DNA from: Aureimonas sp. Leaf324
GTDB taxonomy: Bacteria; Pseudomonadota; Alphaproteobacteria; Rhizobiales; Rhizobiaceae
NCBI RefSeq assembly: GCF_001423245.1
Contig: NZ_LMOH01000023.1
Span: 187,645-251,644, forward strand
DNA: 64,000 bases
Direction: 5' to 3'
The notes beneath the pieces were generated by a model that was not told the origin of the DNA, ran no database searches, and saw only the letters and a list, made by a program, of their open reading frames with translations. This document shows, one piece after another, positions 43,158-54,091 of the stretch (positions within the stretch are counted from its first letter, which is position 1; every line of letters begins with the position of its first letter). The position numbers were made by a program, and so were the translations under genes.

Positions 43158-44585
43158 ATGAACCACGCCCTGCAGTTCTACATCGACGGCGCCTGGGTCG
43201 CGCCCGCGACCGACGCCCGCCTCCCGGTGATCGATCCCTCGACCGAGGAAGCCTTCGCCGAGATCGCGCTGGGCGGCGCGGCCGACGTCGACCGTGCGGT
43301 GGCGGCCGCCCGCCGCGCGTTCCGGTCCTATTCGCAGACCACCCGCGAGGAACGCCTCGCCCTGATGCGCCGCCTTCACGTGGTCTACAAGGCGCGCCTG
43401 CCGGAGATGGCCGAGGCGATCAGCCGCGAGATGGGCGCGCCCCTCCCCTTCGCGCTCGGCAGTCAGGCCGGGATCGGCACGGCGCATCTCGCCAAGATGA
43501 TCGAGACGCTGGAGACCTACGTCTTCGAGGAGATGCGCGGCACGACGCTGATCGCGCGCGAGCCGATCGGCGTCGTCGGCATGATCACGCCGTGGAACTG
43601 GCCGATGAACCAGATCATGTGCAAGGTTGCGCCCGCGCTCGCCGCCGGCTGCACCATGGTGCTGAAGCCCTCCGAGATCGCGCCGATGAGCGGTCTCCTC
43701 TTTGCCGAAATCTGCGACGAGGCGGGCCTACCGAAGGGTGTCTTCAACCTCGTCAACGGCGATGGGCCGGGGGTCGGAGAAGCCATGTCGCGCCATCCCG
43801 GCATCGACATGATGTCCTTCACCGGCTCGACGCGGGCCGGCATTCTCGTGGCAAAGGGCGCCGCCGACACGATCAAGCGCGTCCATCAGGAGCTCGGCGG
43901 CAAGTCGGCCAACATCCTCCTGCCCGACGTCGATCTGGAGACCGCCGTCACGAAGGGCGTGCAGGGCTGCTTCGGCAATTCGGGTCAGAGCTGCAACGCG
44001 CCGACGCGCATGTTCGTGCCGGCCGACCGTCACGACGAGGCGGCGGCCATCGCCGCGCGCGCGGCCGATGGCTTCAAGGTCGGCCCGGCCGATGCCACCT
44101 CGACCCAGCTCGGCCCGGTCGTCAGCCAGGTCCAGTACGACAAGATCCAAGGGCTGATAGAGACCGGCATCCGCGAGGGTGCGCGGCTCGTCGCCGGCGG
44201 CCCCGGCCGGCCCGACGGCCTGAACCGCGGCTATTTCGTGCGCCCGACCGTCTTTGCGGGCGTCACGCCCGACATGACCATCGCTCGCGAGGAAATCTTC
44301 GGCCCGGTGCTGTCGATCCTCTCCTACGAGACCGAGGACGAGGCGGCCGAGCTCGCCAACGACACGGTCTACGGGCTCGCGTCCTACGTCCAGTCGGCCG
44401 ACCCGGAGCGGGCGCGCGCCTTCGCGCGGCGCATGCGCACCGGCAACGTCTACATCAACTATCCCGCCTGGGACGCGGGCGCGCCGTTCGGCGGATACAA
44501 GCAGTCGGGGAACGGGCGCGAATATGCTGAGTTCGGGCTGGACGAGTTCCTGGAGATCAAGGGGGTCGTCGGCTGGGGCGCGTGA
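43158..44585 (+). CDS. Aldehyde dehydrogenase family protein
   Basis: A 475-residue NAD(P)-dependent aldehyde dehydrogenase. The oxyanion Asn region TPWNWPMNQ near 142, the general-base Glu in HQELGGKSAN near 246 and the catalytic Cys in GNSGQSCNAPTRM near 280 are all present, and EEIFGPVLSI is near 378. The ATG at 43158 follows GGGAGGG; a frame start at 43104 lacks a site. A terminator separates it from the ABC operon, so it probably has its own promoter, but it may oxidise aldehydes formed by the polyol pathway. Confidence 0.93.
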   Translation: MNHALQFYIDGAWVAPATDARLPVIDPSTEEAFAEIALGGAADVDRAVAAARRAFRSYSQTTREERLALMRRLHVVYKARLPEMAEAISREMGAPLPFALGSQAGIGTAHLAKMIETLETYVFEEMRGTTLIAREPIGVVGMITPWNWPMNQIMCKVAPALAAGCTMVLKPSEIAPMSGLLFAEICDEAGLPKGVFNLVNGDGPGVGEAMSRHPGIDMMSFTGSTRAGILVAKGAADTIKRVHQELGGKSANILLPDVDLETAVTKGVQGCFGNSGQSCNAPTRMFVPADRHDEAAAIAARAADGFKVGPADATSTQLGPVVSQVQYDKIQGLIETGIREGARLVAGGPGRPDGLNRGYFVRPTVFAGVTPDMTIAREEIFGPVLSILSYETEDEAAELANDTVYGLASYVQSADPERARAFARRMRTGNVYINYPAWDAGAPFGGYKQSGNGREYAEFGLDEFLEIKGVVGWGA

Positions 44586-44712
44586 ACCTTCGGGTGAGCG
44601 GTCGTGGTCGATAACGCGGACAATTGCTTTCCGCCCCGTTTGGTGACAAGGGAGCCGCCGGTCGGAATCTGCGGGTCGCCGAGGGGCGTCCCGCGTCGGG
44701 TGAAGAGGCTTC

Positions 44713-45216
44713 ATGGCCGTCGAAATCGAGCGCAAGTTTCTTGTGATCGGCAATGCCTGGCGCGAGCGCGCGGTGCGCGTCAGGACCCTTCGGGACGGAC
44801 TGGTCAGCCAGGGCTCCAACGGCAAGGTCCGCGTGCGCCGCGACGGCGAGACGGCATGGCTGACGGTGAAGGGAGCGCGCTCGGGCATCTGCCGCAGCGA
44901 GTTCGAGTACGAGATCCCGGTCGCGGACGCGGAAGACATGCTCGGTGGGGTCTGCACCGGCCAGATCATCGAGAAGGACCGGTTCGAGGTTCCGCACGAA
45001 GGGCACCTCTGGGAGGTCGACGTCTTCCGCGGGGCCCTGGCCGGCCTCGTCTGGGCCGAGGTCGAGCTCCATCACCCCGACGAGGTCTTCGCGGTGCCCG
45101 ACTGGGTGGGGCGCGAGGTGACCGGCAATCCCCTCTATCGCCATACCGCGCTCCTCAACGCCTTCGCGGCCAACGACGGGCGGACCGAACTGCGGGAATG
45201 GCTGGCCGAAGCCTGA
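44713..45216 (+). CDS. CYTH-domain protein (triphosphate tunnel metalloenzyme fold)
   Basis: A 167-residue CYTH protein. The defining ExExK signature is in VEIERKFLV (residues 3-11), followed by pairs of basic and acidic strand residues such as VRVRRDG, TVKGARSG, EFEYEIPV, EKDRFEV and WAEVELHH that line the tunnel. These enzymes hydrolyse inorganic or thiamine triphosphate or, more rarely, make cAMP; catalytic residues look intact but the substrate is not readable. It stands alone, 127 bp after the aldehyde dehydrogenase. Confidence 0.9.
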   Translation: MAVEIERKFLVIGNAWRERAVRVRTLRDGLVSQGSNGKVRVRRDGETAWLTVKGARSGICRSEFEYEIPVADAEDMLGGVCTGQIIEKDRFEVPHEGHLWEVDVFRGALAGLVWAEVELHHPDEVFAVPDWVGREVTGNPLYRHTALLNAFAANDGRTELREWLAEA

Positions 45217-45296
45217 GTGGCAGGACGGCACGGCTGACCTTTCGCCGCATTCGTCACCCACAAGACGAGCGTCGGAAACCCATCGGAGAATCGGCC

Positions 45297-46049
45297 TTGT
45301 CCGCAGTCCGCCTGTTCGCCCCTCTCGCTCTCGGCACCGCCCTCGCCTTCGCCTCGCCCGTCCTGGCGCAGGATGCGCCGCCACCCCCGGCCCCGCCGCC
45401 CGCGCGCGTCAGCGTTTCCGGCGAGGGGCTGGCCCGGGGCGCGCCGGACCTTGCCGTCACGCAGCTGACCGTCATGCGCTCGGCCGCAACCGCCGCGGAC
45501 GCGCTGGGGCAGGTCAACACCGCGATGGACGCCGTGCGCGGCGCGATGCCCTCGTTCGGCGTCGAGGCCCGCGACCTGCAGACCTCGGGCTTCCAGATCT
45601 CGCCGCAGTATCGCTACGACAACCGATCCGACGGCACGCAGGCGCCCCCGGTCCTGACCGGCTACGAGGTCCGCAACACCCTGTCGGTCAAGGTCCGCGA
45701 CCTCGCCAAGCTCGGCGAACTCCTCGATCGCGCGGTGCAGCTCGGCGTCAACGAGGGCGGATCGATCTCCTTCCAGATCGAGGACGATGCGGCTCTGCGC
45801 GATGCCGCGCGACGCGACGCCGTCGCCCGCGCGCGCTCCAGCGCCACGGTGCTCGCCGAAGCGGCGGGCCTGAAGCTCGGCCGCGTCGTCACGATCGAGG
45901 ACACGGCCAGCGGCTTCGTTCCCCTTCCCCCGCCGATGCCGATGGGCGAGATGCGGATGATGGCGAACAGCTCCGCCAAGGTTCCGGTCGAGGCCGGCGA
46001 GAACACGATCTCGGCGCAGGTGCGGATCGTCTACGAACTCCAGCCCTGA
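45297..46049 (+). CDS. SIMPL-domain (DUF541) periplasmic protein
   Basis: A 250-residue exported protein. The likely start is TTG at 45297 with GGAGA seven bases upstream. A signal peptide (about 1-25, ending VLAQ) precedes a Pro-rich stretch and the SIMPL domain: RVSVSGEGLARGAPDLA, SGFQISPQYRYD, TGYEVRNTLSVKVRDL and AGLKLGRVVTIED. SIMPL proteins are periplasmic or outer-membrane-linked with poorly known roles, some linked to oxidative stress. A hairpin follows the stop. Confidence 0.88.
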   Translation: MSAVRLFAPLALGTALAFASPVLAQDAPPPPAPPPARVSVSGEGLARGAPDLAVTQLTVMRSAATAADALGQVNTAMDAVRGAMPSFGVEARDLQTSGFQISPQYRYDNRSDGTQAPPVLTGYEVRNTLSVKVRDLAKLGELLDRAVQLGVNEGGSISFQIEDDAALRDAARRDAVARARSSATVLAEAAGLKLGRVVTIEDTASGFVPLPPPMPMGEMRMMANSSAKVPVEAGENTISAQVRIVYELQP

Positions 46050-46059
46050 CACACACGAA

Positions 46060-46087
46060 AAGGGGCGGCCCGCAAGAACTGCCCCTT
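46060..46087. terminator. Hairpin terminator between convergent genes
   Basis: Arms AAGGGGCGG (46060-46068) and CTGCCCCTT (46079-46087), one wobble, ten-base loop. Flanking A and T residues let it act in both directions, for the SIMPL gene and the Arg/Gly-rich gene. Confidence 0.6.
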
Positions 46088-46110
46088 CATCATTTCGACG
46101 CCTCGAAGGT

Positions 46111-46515
46111 TCAGCGGTAGCCGATCACCGGGCAGCCGCGATCCTGCGCGAAGCGCAGCGAGGTCGGGTAGCCGCGCTTGTAGCCGGCCACGACGACCGC
46201 GCGGTTGTTCACCCGCACCACGTCGGCGCCGCGCACGCCCATGTCGCGGGCCTTTCGCAGGGCGAGGCGCGGCGAGCATTCGCCACGGCGCGGGCCGCGG
46301 TCACCCCAGCGCTCTGCGCGGTGCGGACCCCGGTCGCCCCAGCGCTCGCCATGGCGCGGGCCGCGATGCTCCCACCGGTCGTGGCGCTCGCCCCGAGAGT
46401 CGACAAGCATGATACCGGCGGCATCGCGCGGCGCAGCGCTCGCGACACTGGCCGCCCCGAACGAGCCGAGAAGCGTCGCCGCGACGAGGGTGGAACGGAT
46501 CAGGCTGGACAGCAT
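46111..46515 (-). CDS. Exported Arg/Gly-rich repeat protein (hypothetical)
   Basis: A 134-residue protein. The ATG at 46515 has AGGAG eight bases upstream; a TTG at 46521 is too close to it. A signal peptide (1-28, ending ASAAP) is followed by an 11-residue repeat: HRGPRHGERWG (50-60), DRGPHRAERWG (61-71) and DRGPRRGE (72-79). The conserved-looking C-terminal part (80-134) reads LRKARDMGVRGADVVRVNN and ends GCPVIGYR, with two cysteines (C80, C128). Similar small periplasmic proteins occur in Rhizobiales, but the function is unknown. The strong positive charge suggests binding to a polyanion or the envelope. Confidence 0.72.
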   Translation of the reverse strand: MLSSLIRSTLVAATLLGSFGAASVASAAPRDAAGIMLVDSRGERHDRWEHRGPRHGERWGDRGPHRAERWGDRGPRRGECSPRLALRKARDMGVRGADVVRVNNRAVVVAGYKRGYPTSLRFAQDRGCPVIGYR

Positions 46516-46724
46516 GGACAAATCTCCTGTCGAACAAGGCGCGCCGAACGCGCGTCGTGACGCATGAGATAAGCCAGCCTTCCTGAATTGCCGCCGTCCG
46601 CCCCGTTCATCCCTCGTTCAGCATGGGGAGAAAACCGCGGGTTCTTGCCGCGCCGCACCATTGCCCGACGCAAAGCGTTCACGGACACACCGTAGCGTGT
46701 GCCAGGGTTACAGGTGCGGACGAT

Positions 46725-48248
46725 ATGCAGAAAATCACGTCGTTCTGGAACGAGCAGGCCAACGTCATGCGGGATCTCGGCGCGCGTCATGCCGCCTTCG
46801 CCGCTGCATGGCTCTTCGTCACGGCGATTCTGGCGTTCACCGCGCCCTGGATCGCGCCGCTGTCCCTCGCCGGCTGCGTCGCGACCGTCCTCGTCCTCGC
46901 GCACCTGCGTCGCGATCTTCATCGCACCCACCAGGAACTCGCCCGCGTGCGCGACGAGCAGGAGGCGCTGGTCGAGCGCCACGTCATCGACGAGATCACC
47001 GGACTTCTGACCCGGCGCGCCTTTCTCGAGGCGGCGAGCGCGGGCATGAAGAACCGCGACGGCGGCACCTCGCTCGCCTTCTTCGCGCTCGACATGGACA
47101 ACCTCAAGGTCCTGAACGACAGCTTCGGCCACCGCGCGGGCGATTTCGCGCTGTCTCATATCGCAACGACGCTGAAGCGCCTCGTGCCGCGCGTGACCGC
47201 CGGGCGTCTCGGCGGCGATGAGTTCGCCTTCGTCCTGCCCTGCGCCGACGAGGCGGAGGCGCTGGCCTTCGGCGCACGGTTCGGCCAGGCGCTCAACACG
47301 CCGGTCATGGCGGGCGGACGGCGCCTGTCGCTCTCGGCGAGCCTCGGCGTCGTGATGGTGCCCGAGCGCACGGTCTACCTGTCGGAAGCCATGCAGTTCG
47401 CCGACGTCGCGCTCTACGCGGCCAAGAGCGCCGGGCGCAACAAGACCGCCGTCTTCGACGCCGACATGCTGGCCGAGCTCAAGCACCGCCGCCTGATCGA
47501 GCGCGAACTGCGGGCGGCGATCCTCCTCAACGAACTCGACGTCCACTACCAGCCGATCAGCGGCCTCGACGGGAAGCTCGTCGCGGTCGAGGCTCTGCTG
47601 CGCTGGCAGAGCCCGTCGCGGGGCAACATCTCACCGGCCCGCTTCATCCCGATCGCGGAAAGCACGGCGCTGATCGACCAGCTCGGCGAGTGGGTCCTGC
47701 GCCGGGCCCTGTCGGACGCCCGTGCATTTTCCGACCTCCGGATCTCCGTCAACGTCTCGGCCAACCAGCTGAAGCGCGACGACGTCGTCGACATGGTGGC
47801 GCGGGTTCTCGCCGAGACCGGCCATGCGCCGAGCCGCCTGACCCTCGAACTCACCGAGTCGGCGGCGATCCAGACGACGCCGGACATCTGCCGCCGCCTG
47901 CAGGCGCTGCGCGACATGGGCATCCGCATCGCGCTCGACGACTTCGGCACAGGCTTCAGCGGCTTCGACTACCTGCGCCACCTGCCGGTCGACTGCATCA
48001 AGATCGACCGCAGCTACATCGCGCGCCTGGGCGACAGTGAGACCGACAACGTCCTGGTCTCGGCCCTTTCGAGCCTTGCCAATGCCATGCGCCTTTCGGT
48101 GGTGGCCGAAGGCATCGAGACCGAGCGGCAGATGTTGCTGGCTCGGGCCGCAGGCTGCACCCTGTTCCAGGGCTATCACCTCGCGCGGCCGATGCCGAAG
48201 GCGGATCTCCTGCGCTTCCTCGACCGCGATCTCAGGCAGTGCGCTTGA
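46725..48248 (+). CDS. Membrane GGDEF-EAL protein (diguanylate cyclase / phosphodiesterase)
   Basis: A 507-residue c-di-GMP enzyme. Two N-terminal hydrophobic helices (about 22-62) are followed by a GGDEF domain with intact GGDEF at 163-167 and an EAL domain starting near 260. The EAL residues needed for phosphodiesterase action are present: E289 in VEALLRW, NVSANQL, ELTES, LDDFGTG, IKIDRSYI, AEGIE and FQGYH. No RxxD inhibitory site precedes the GGDEF loop. Either activity, or switching between them, is possible. The ATG at 46725 was chosen because upstream residues are not family-like. It is monocistronic or leads the DoxX gene 67 bp away. Confidence 0.92.
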   Translation: MQKITSFWNEQANVMRDLGARHAAFAAAWLFVTAILAFTAPWIAPLSLAGCVATVLVLAHLRRDLHRTHQELARVRDEQEALVERHVIDEITGLLTRRAFLEAASAGMKNRDGGTSLAFFALDMDNLKVLNDSFGHRAGDFALSHIATTLKRLVPRVTAGRLGGDEFAFVLPCADEAEALAFGARFGQALNTPVMAGGRRLSLSASLGVVMVPERTVYLSEAMQFADVALYAAKSAGRNKTAVFDADMLAELKHRRLIERELRAAILLNELDVHYQPISGLDGKLVAVEALLRWQSPSRGNISPARFIPIAESTALIDQLGEWVLRRALSDARAFSDLRISVNVSANQLKRDDVVDMVARVLAETGHAPSRLTLELTESAAIQTTPDICRRLQALRDMGIRIALDDFGTGFSGFDYLRHLPVDCIKIDRSYIARLGDSETDNVLVSALSSLANAMRLSVVAEGIETERQMLLARAAGCTLFQGYHLARPMPKADLLRFLDRDLRQCA

Positions 48249-48315
48249 AACCTGGAGTTGTTATGATCCCGTTCGATCCGGCCCCGTTGCGCCGGCCCGA
48301 CCGGGACACGACCCC

Positions 48316-48756
48316 ATGCCGACCGTCATCGCGAAGCTCCTCGACACGCGCTGGTTTCCGCCGCTCGCCCGGCTGATCCTCACCTTCTGCTTCTGGGGCA
48401 GCGGCCTTGCGAAGCTCGCCGACTTCGACGCGGCAACCGCCGAGATGGCCTATTTCGGCTTCTCGCCGCCCGCGCTGATTGCCGTTCTCGTCATCGTCGT
48501 GCAGCTCGTCGGCTCCGCCCTGATCGTGGTCGACCGCGCAGCCTGGCTCGGAGCCGGCATGCTCGCGACCTTCACCGGCCTGACGATCCTCCTCGTCCAC
48601 GACTTCTGGACCATGACCGGACCGGAGGCGATCGGCCATTTCCACACCGCGACCGAGCATGTCACGGTGATCGGCGCGATGATGGTGGCAGCGCTCCTGT
48701 CGCGCCGCACCCGCACCGCCCCCGCGACCGATCGCATCCGCAACGCGACCGCCTGA
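48316..48756 (+). CDS. DoxX family membrane protein
   Basis: A 146-residue protein with four hydrophobic segments (about 14-32, 48-70, 76-95, 112-127). The opening ARLILTFCFWGSGLAKLADF is typical of DoxX/YphA proteins, whose biochemical role is poorly defined and may concern redox or respiratory balance. It starts at ATG 48316 and ends just before a bidirectional terminator. Confidence 0.82.
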   Translation: MPTVIAKLLDTRWFPPLARLILTFCFWGSGLAKLADFDAATAEMAYFGFSPPALIAVLVIVVQLVGSALIVVDRAAWLGAGMLATFTGLTILLVHDFWTMTGPEAIGHFHTATEHVTVIGAMMVAALLSRRTRTAPATDRIRNATA

Positions 48757-48768
48757 TGGAGATACGAA

Positions 48769-48798
48769 AAAGGGCGCCCCCCCGAGGGAGCGCCCTTT
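48769..48798. terminator. Bidirectional terminator between doxX and rpoD
   Basis: Arms AAAGGGCGC (48769-48777) and GCGCCCTTT (48790-48798) flank an inner CCC/GGG pairing. It sits 25 bases after rpoD stops on the other strand and 13 bases after doxX stops. Confidence 0.85.
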
Positions 48799-48822
48799 GA
48801 TCCGTCGTCCGTCCGCCTGGCC

Positions 48823-50805
<1,983 letters not shown>

Positions 50806-51101
50806 TCGTCTCCATCTGGCGCGGTGCGGCTTGCGGAAAGCGACGCCTCCCGCGCCTATTCCCGCCAGCCATAACCGCCGGCCGTGAATGATCGATTAAC
50901 CATGACCCTCGGCGGGTCGCGGTCGATCGGTCGGTTCAAACCATTTCCAACCGGCGGAAGAGCCGGGCCCGCATCGAGCGGGCGCCGGCATCCGGCCGAT
51001 GCGTGTTTCGTCTTTCCTGCCGCGAAGTCAAGGGTTTGAAGCATCGCGAATGAATTCGTGGAGCCGACGCCCCATCCTCGCGGGGGGTCGCCGACGGGAT
51101 T
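50806..51101. promoter_or_regulatory. Intergenic region between dnaG and rpoD
   Basis: A 296-base gap that should contain the rpoD promoter or leader. I found no confident promoter hexamers, terminator or RNA gene in it. Confidence 0.3.
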
Positions 51102-53078
51102 TCAGATACCCTTGGCCGGCCGGCCAGACAGCAGTCCAAACCCGTCAATCAGCGCCTCGGTTCCCGCCAAATTGTTGATTTCCCGATGGATCTCGACCAA
51201 CTGCGCATGAGCGAGCTCGTCTCCGTCGGTCGCCAGCGCGGCCTCGGCCGCCCGGAGCTCCCTATGTAGTGACAGGTATCGGTGCTGCAAGTGCAGCGCC
51301 TGGCGCACCGCCTCGCGCGCGTCTTCCAGCGCCGCGTGCGGCAGGAAGCTCCAGAGACGCACCGCCTGCAGCTTGGCTTCGCAGGCCTGGAAGGGCACCA
51401 GCAGCATGCGCCGGTCGAGTTCGGCGAGGATTTCGTCGCGCGAATGCGGCTGACCGTCGGCATAGACGTCGATCACCGCCGAGCGAAGGCGTTCGAGTTC
51501 GGGGCTCGTGAGTTCGAGATCGGCGAAATAGTCGAAGGCCTCGCGCAGGAGCAGCGGGTGGTTCACGAAACCGACGAGGATCGACATCTCGCGCATTGGC
51601 GCCGCGCTCGCCCGAGCGCCGCCGCCGAGCAGCGCACTGCGGGCCAGACGGTCGGACACCGGCGACCGGCGACCGGCCCCCGGCGCCGCGCTTCGGCGGG
51701 CACCGCCGCCCCCACCTCCACCGCGGCCGTCCTCGCGCCGCCGGTTGTTCCAGTCCCCGCGCCCGCCCCCGCCGCGCGAAGGCGCGGGGCCGAAGAAACC
51801 CGCCAGCCGCTCCTCGACGTCCTGGAGGTAGTGGCGGCGCACGCTTTCGTCGCCGATCTGGCGCATCATGCCCTTCAGGCGCCCCTCCAGCTCGGCGCGG
51901 CGCTCGGGCGTGTCGAAGCTGCCGCCGCCGGTCTCGCGCATCCAGATGAGGTCGGCGAGCGGGCGGGCGCGGTCGAGCACCTCGCGCATCGCTTCCGAAC
52001 CCGATGCGCGCAGGAGATCGTCGGGGTCCTTGCCGTCGGGCAGGAGGGCAAAGCGCAGCGAGCGGCCGGGGCGAAGGAGAGGCAGCGCCAGCTCCGCCGC
52101 CCGGTTGGCCGCCTTCAGGCCCGCCGCGTCGCCGTCGAAGCAGAGGATCGGCTCGGGCACGGTGCGCCAGAGAAGGTCGAGCTGGCGCTCGGTCAGGGCC
52201 GTGCCGAGCGGGGCGACCGCATTCTCGAAGCCGCCCTGGTGCAGCGCGATCACGTCCATGTAGCCTTCGGCCACGATCAGCGTGTTCGAACCCTTGGACG
52301 CCCGCCGGGCGGAAGCGAGGTTGTAGAGCACCTGCCCCTTGTGGAAGACGTCGGTCTCGGGGGAATTGAGGTACTTGGCGGGAACGCCCGCCGCCAGCGC
52401 TCGGCCGCCGAAGGCGATGGGCCGTTCGCGGACGTCGAGGATCGGAAACATCACGCGGTCGCGGAACCGGTCGTAGGACACCGCGATCCCCTCGCCGTGC
52501 ACCACCATGCCGGCGCCCTCGATCTCGGCCTTGCCGACGCCGCGGCCAGCGAGGAACTCCTTCAGCCGGTTGCGGCTGTCGGGCGCATAGCCGATGCCGA
52601 ACGCCTTCTGGACGACGGGGTTGAGGCCGCGGTCGCGCAGGTAAGCGCGAGCCTTCGCACCGTCCGCCTCCTGCAGCGTCTGGCGAAAGAACTCGGCCGA
52701 CAGGCGCAGCGCGTCGAGGAGCGTCGCCTGGGCGTCCTGACGCTTCTCCTCCTCGCGGTCGCGCGCGGGCATCGGCAGGCCCGCTTCGCCGGCCAGCCGC
52801 TCGACGGCCTCGGGAAAGCTCATGCCCTCGAGTTCGGTGAGAAAGCGGAAATGATCGCCCGACACGCCGCATCCGAAGCAGTGGTAACGGCCCTTGGCGT
52901 CCTCGCAGTGGAACGAGGGCGATTTCTCGCCGTGAAAGGGGCAGCACGCCCACCAGTCGCCCTTCGACGACTGCGTCTTGCGGCGATCCCAAACGACGCG
53001 CCGTCCGATCACGTCCGAGATCGGAATGCGGGCACGGATCTCGTCGAGGAACTGGGGCGGAAAGCGCATGGAGTTCAT
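51102..53078 (-). CDS. dnaG: DNA primase DnaG
   Basis: A 658-residue primase that makes RNA primers at the replication fork. The N-terminal CHC2 zinc finger is visible (CPFHGEKSPSF, then YHCFGCG, about residues 46-72). The TOPRIM core has VAEGYMDVIAL near 270 and the acidic CFDGDAAGL near 314. A Gly/Arg-rich linker (about 430-470) joins the C-terminal helicase-binding domain, which ends with a helical segment including EIHREINNLAG. It is divergent from the chorismate mutase gene and upstream of rpoD, an old conserved arrangement. Confidence 0.97.
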   Translation of the reverse strand: MNSMRFPPQFLDEIRARIPISDVIGRRVVWDRRKTQSSKGDWWACCPFHGEKSPSFHCEDAKGRYHCFGCGVSGDHFRFLTELEGMSFPEAVERLAGEAGLPMPARDREEEKRQDAQATLLDALRLSAEFFRQTLQEADGAKARAYLRDRGLNPVVQKAFGIGYAPDSRNRLKEFLAGRGVGKAEIEGAGMVVHGEGIAVSYDRFRDRVMFPILDVRERPIAFGGRALAAGVPAKYLNSPETDVFHKGQVLYNLASARRASKGSNTLIVAEGYMDVIALHQGGFENAVAPLGTALTERQLDLLWRTVPEPILCFDGDAAGLKAANRAAELALPLLRPGRSLRFALLPDGKDPDDLLRASGSEAMREVLDRARPLADLIWMRETGGGSFDTPERRAELEGRLKGMMRQIGDESVRRHYLQDVEERLAGFFGPAPSRGGGGRGDWNNRRREDGRGGGGGGGARRSAAPGAGRRSPVSDRLARSALLGGGARASAAPMREMSILVGFVNHPLLLREAFDYFADLELTSPELERLRSAVIDVYADGQPHSRDEILAELDRRMLLVPFQACEAKLQAVRLWSFLPHAALEDAREAVRQALHLQHRYLSLHRELRAAEAALATDGDELAHAQLVEIHREINNLAGTEALIDGFGLLSGRPAKGI

Positions 53079-53222
53079 ATCGGCTCACGCGGCGCCGAAT
53101 GCCATAGGTTTCGCTGGGTTCGCCGCTTGTCCACCTCGATCCACAGGCGCGGTCCGGCTTTGACGGATCGTGGCCGGGCGCTTAATCCAGAGGCCGGAGA
53201 GAAACGCCGGACACCAGAGCCC

Positions 53223-53540
53223 ATGGACCAGACCCCCGCCATCCTGCCCGAGTTGCAGTCGCTGCGGAACTCGATCGACAACATCGACGCGGCGATCGTC
53301 CATATGCTGGCCGAGCGCTTCCGATGCACCCAGCGCGTCGGCGTCCTGAAGGCGGAAAACGACCTGCCGCCGGCCGACCCGGCGCGCGAGAAGCGACAGG
53401 TGGCGCGGCTGCGAGACCTTGCGGCTTCCGCCCAGCTCGACCCGGATTTCGCCGAGAAGTACCTCGCCTTCGTGGTGCGCGAGGTGATCCGCTACCACGA
53501 GGCGGCGGCGCGAGAACTCGCCGAGAAGTCGGCAGGATGA
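53223..53540 (+). CDS. Chorismate mutase (AroQ class)
   Basis: A 105-residue all-helical chorismate mutase, converting chorismate to prephenate in phenylalanine and tyrosine synthesis. Active-site residues fall in LRNSIDNIDAAIV (helix 1), LAERFRCTQRVGVLKAEN and REKRQVARL, with a late acidic helix. The ATG at 53223 starts MDQTPAILP. It is stand-alone, not fused to a dehydratase. Its stop overlaps the acetyltransferase start by four bases. Confidence 0.92.
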   Translation: MDQTPAILPELQSLRNSIDNIDAAIVHMLAERFRCTQRVGVLKAENDLPPADPAREKRQVARLRDLAASAQLDPDFAEKYLAFVVREVIRYHEAAARELAEKSAG

Positions 53541-54091
53541 GCGCCGCGGCCTTCGATCCCGGCGCGACGCTCAAAGGGACGCGCCTGACGGTGCGAAAGC
53601 TCGCGCCCGGCGATCTCGACGGGCTTCACGCTGCGGCGTCCGATCCCGGAATCTGGGCCGGCCATCCCGCAAAGGACCGCTGGAAGCGCGAGGTGTTCGA
53701 GCCGTTCTTCACGACGCTCATCGCGCTCGGCGGCGCGGTCGCGGTGGAGGACCGCGAGGCGGGCCGGATCGTCGGGGGATCGCGGTTCTACGTGCCGCCC
53801 GATCAACCGGGCTCGATCGCGATCGGCTTCACCTTCCTCGACCGCAGCCACTGGGGCGGCCCCGCGAACTTCGAACTGAAGACGCTGATGCTGACCCATG
53901 CCTTCCGGCATTTCGACGAGGTCTGGTTTCACATCGCGCCGAGCAACATCCGCTCGCAGAAGGCGACCGCCAAGCTTGGAGCGGTCCACGCCTACGACGC
54001 GCGGCTCGACCTGTCGGGCCAGCCGACGGACTGGCAATGCCATCGGCTCGCGAAGGCGGACTGGGAAAAGGTTCTGGCGGCGCGCGGCTAG
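53537..54091 (+). CDS. GNAT family N-acetyltransferase
   Basis: A 184-residue acetyltransferase of the RimJ/RimL-like group. It starts GTRLTVRKLAPGDLDGLHAA and later has VGGSRFYVPPDQPGSIAIGFTF, HWGGPANFELKTLMLTHAF and the conserved Asn region APSNIRSQKATAKLGA, where acetyl-CoA binds. The acceptor is unknown. It is coupled to the chorismate mutase gene (ATGA) and ends four bases into the convergent yqeY-type gene. Confidence 0.88.
   Translation: MSAAAFDPGATLKGTRLTVRKLAPGDLDGLHAAASDPGIWAGHPAKDRWKREVFEPFFTTLIALGGAVAVEDREAGRIVGGSRFYVPPDQPGSIAIGFTFLDRSHWGGPANFELKTLMLTHAFRHFDEVWFHIAPSNIRSQKATAKLGAVHAYDARLDLSGQPTDWQCHRLAKADWEKVLAARG

Noticed and set aside
46278-46368. Direct repeats that looked like a short CRISPR array
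   Set aside because: They are in-frame 33-base coding repeats of an Arg/Gly protein; no spacers of constant length and no cas genes.
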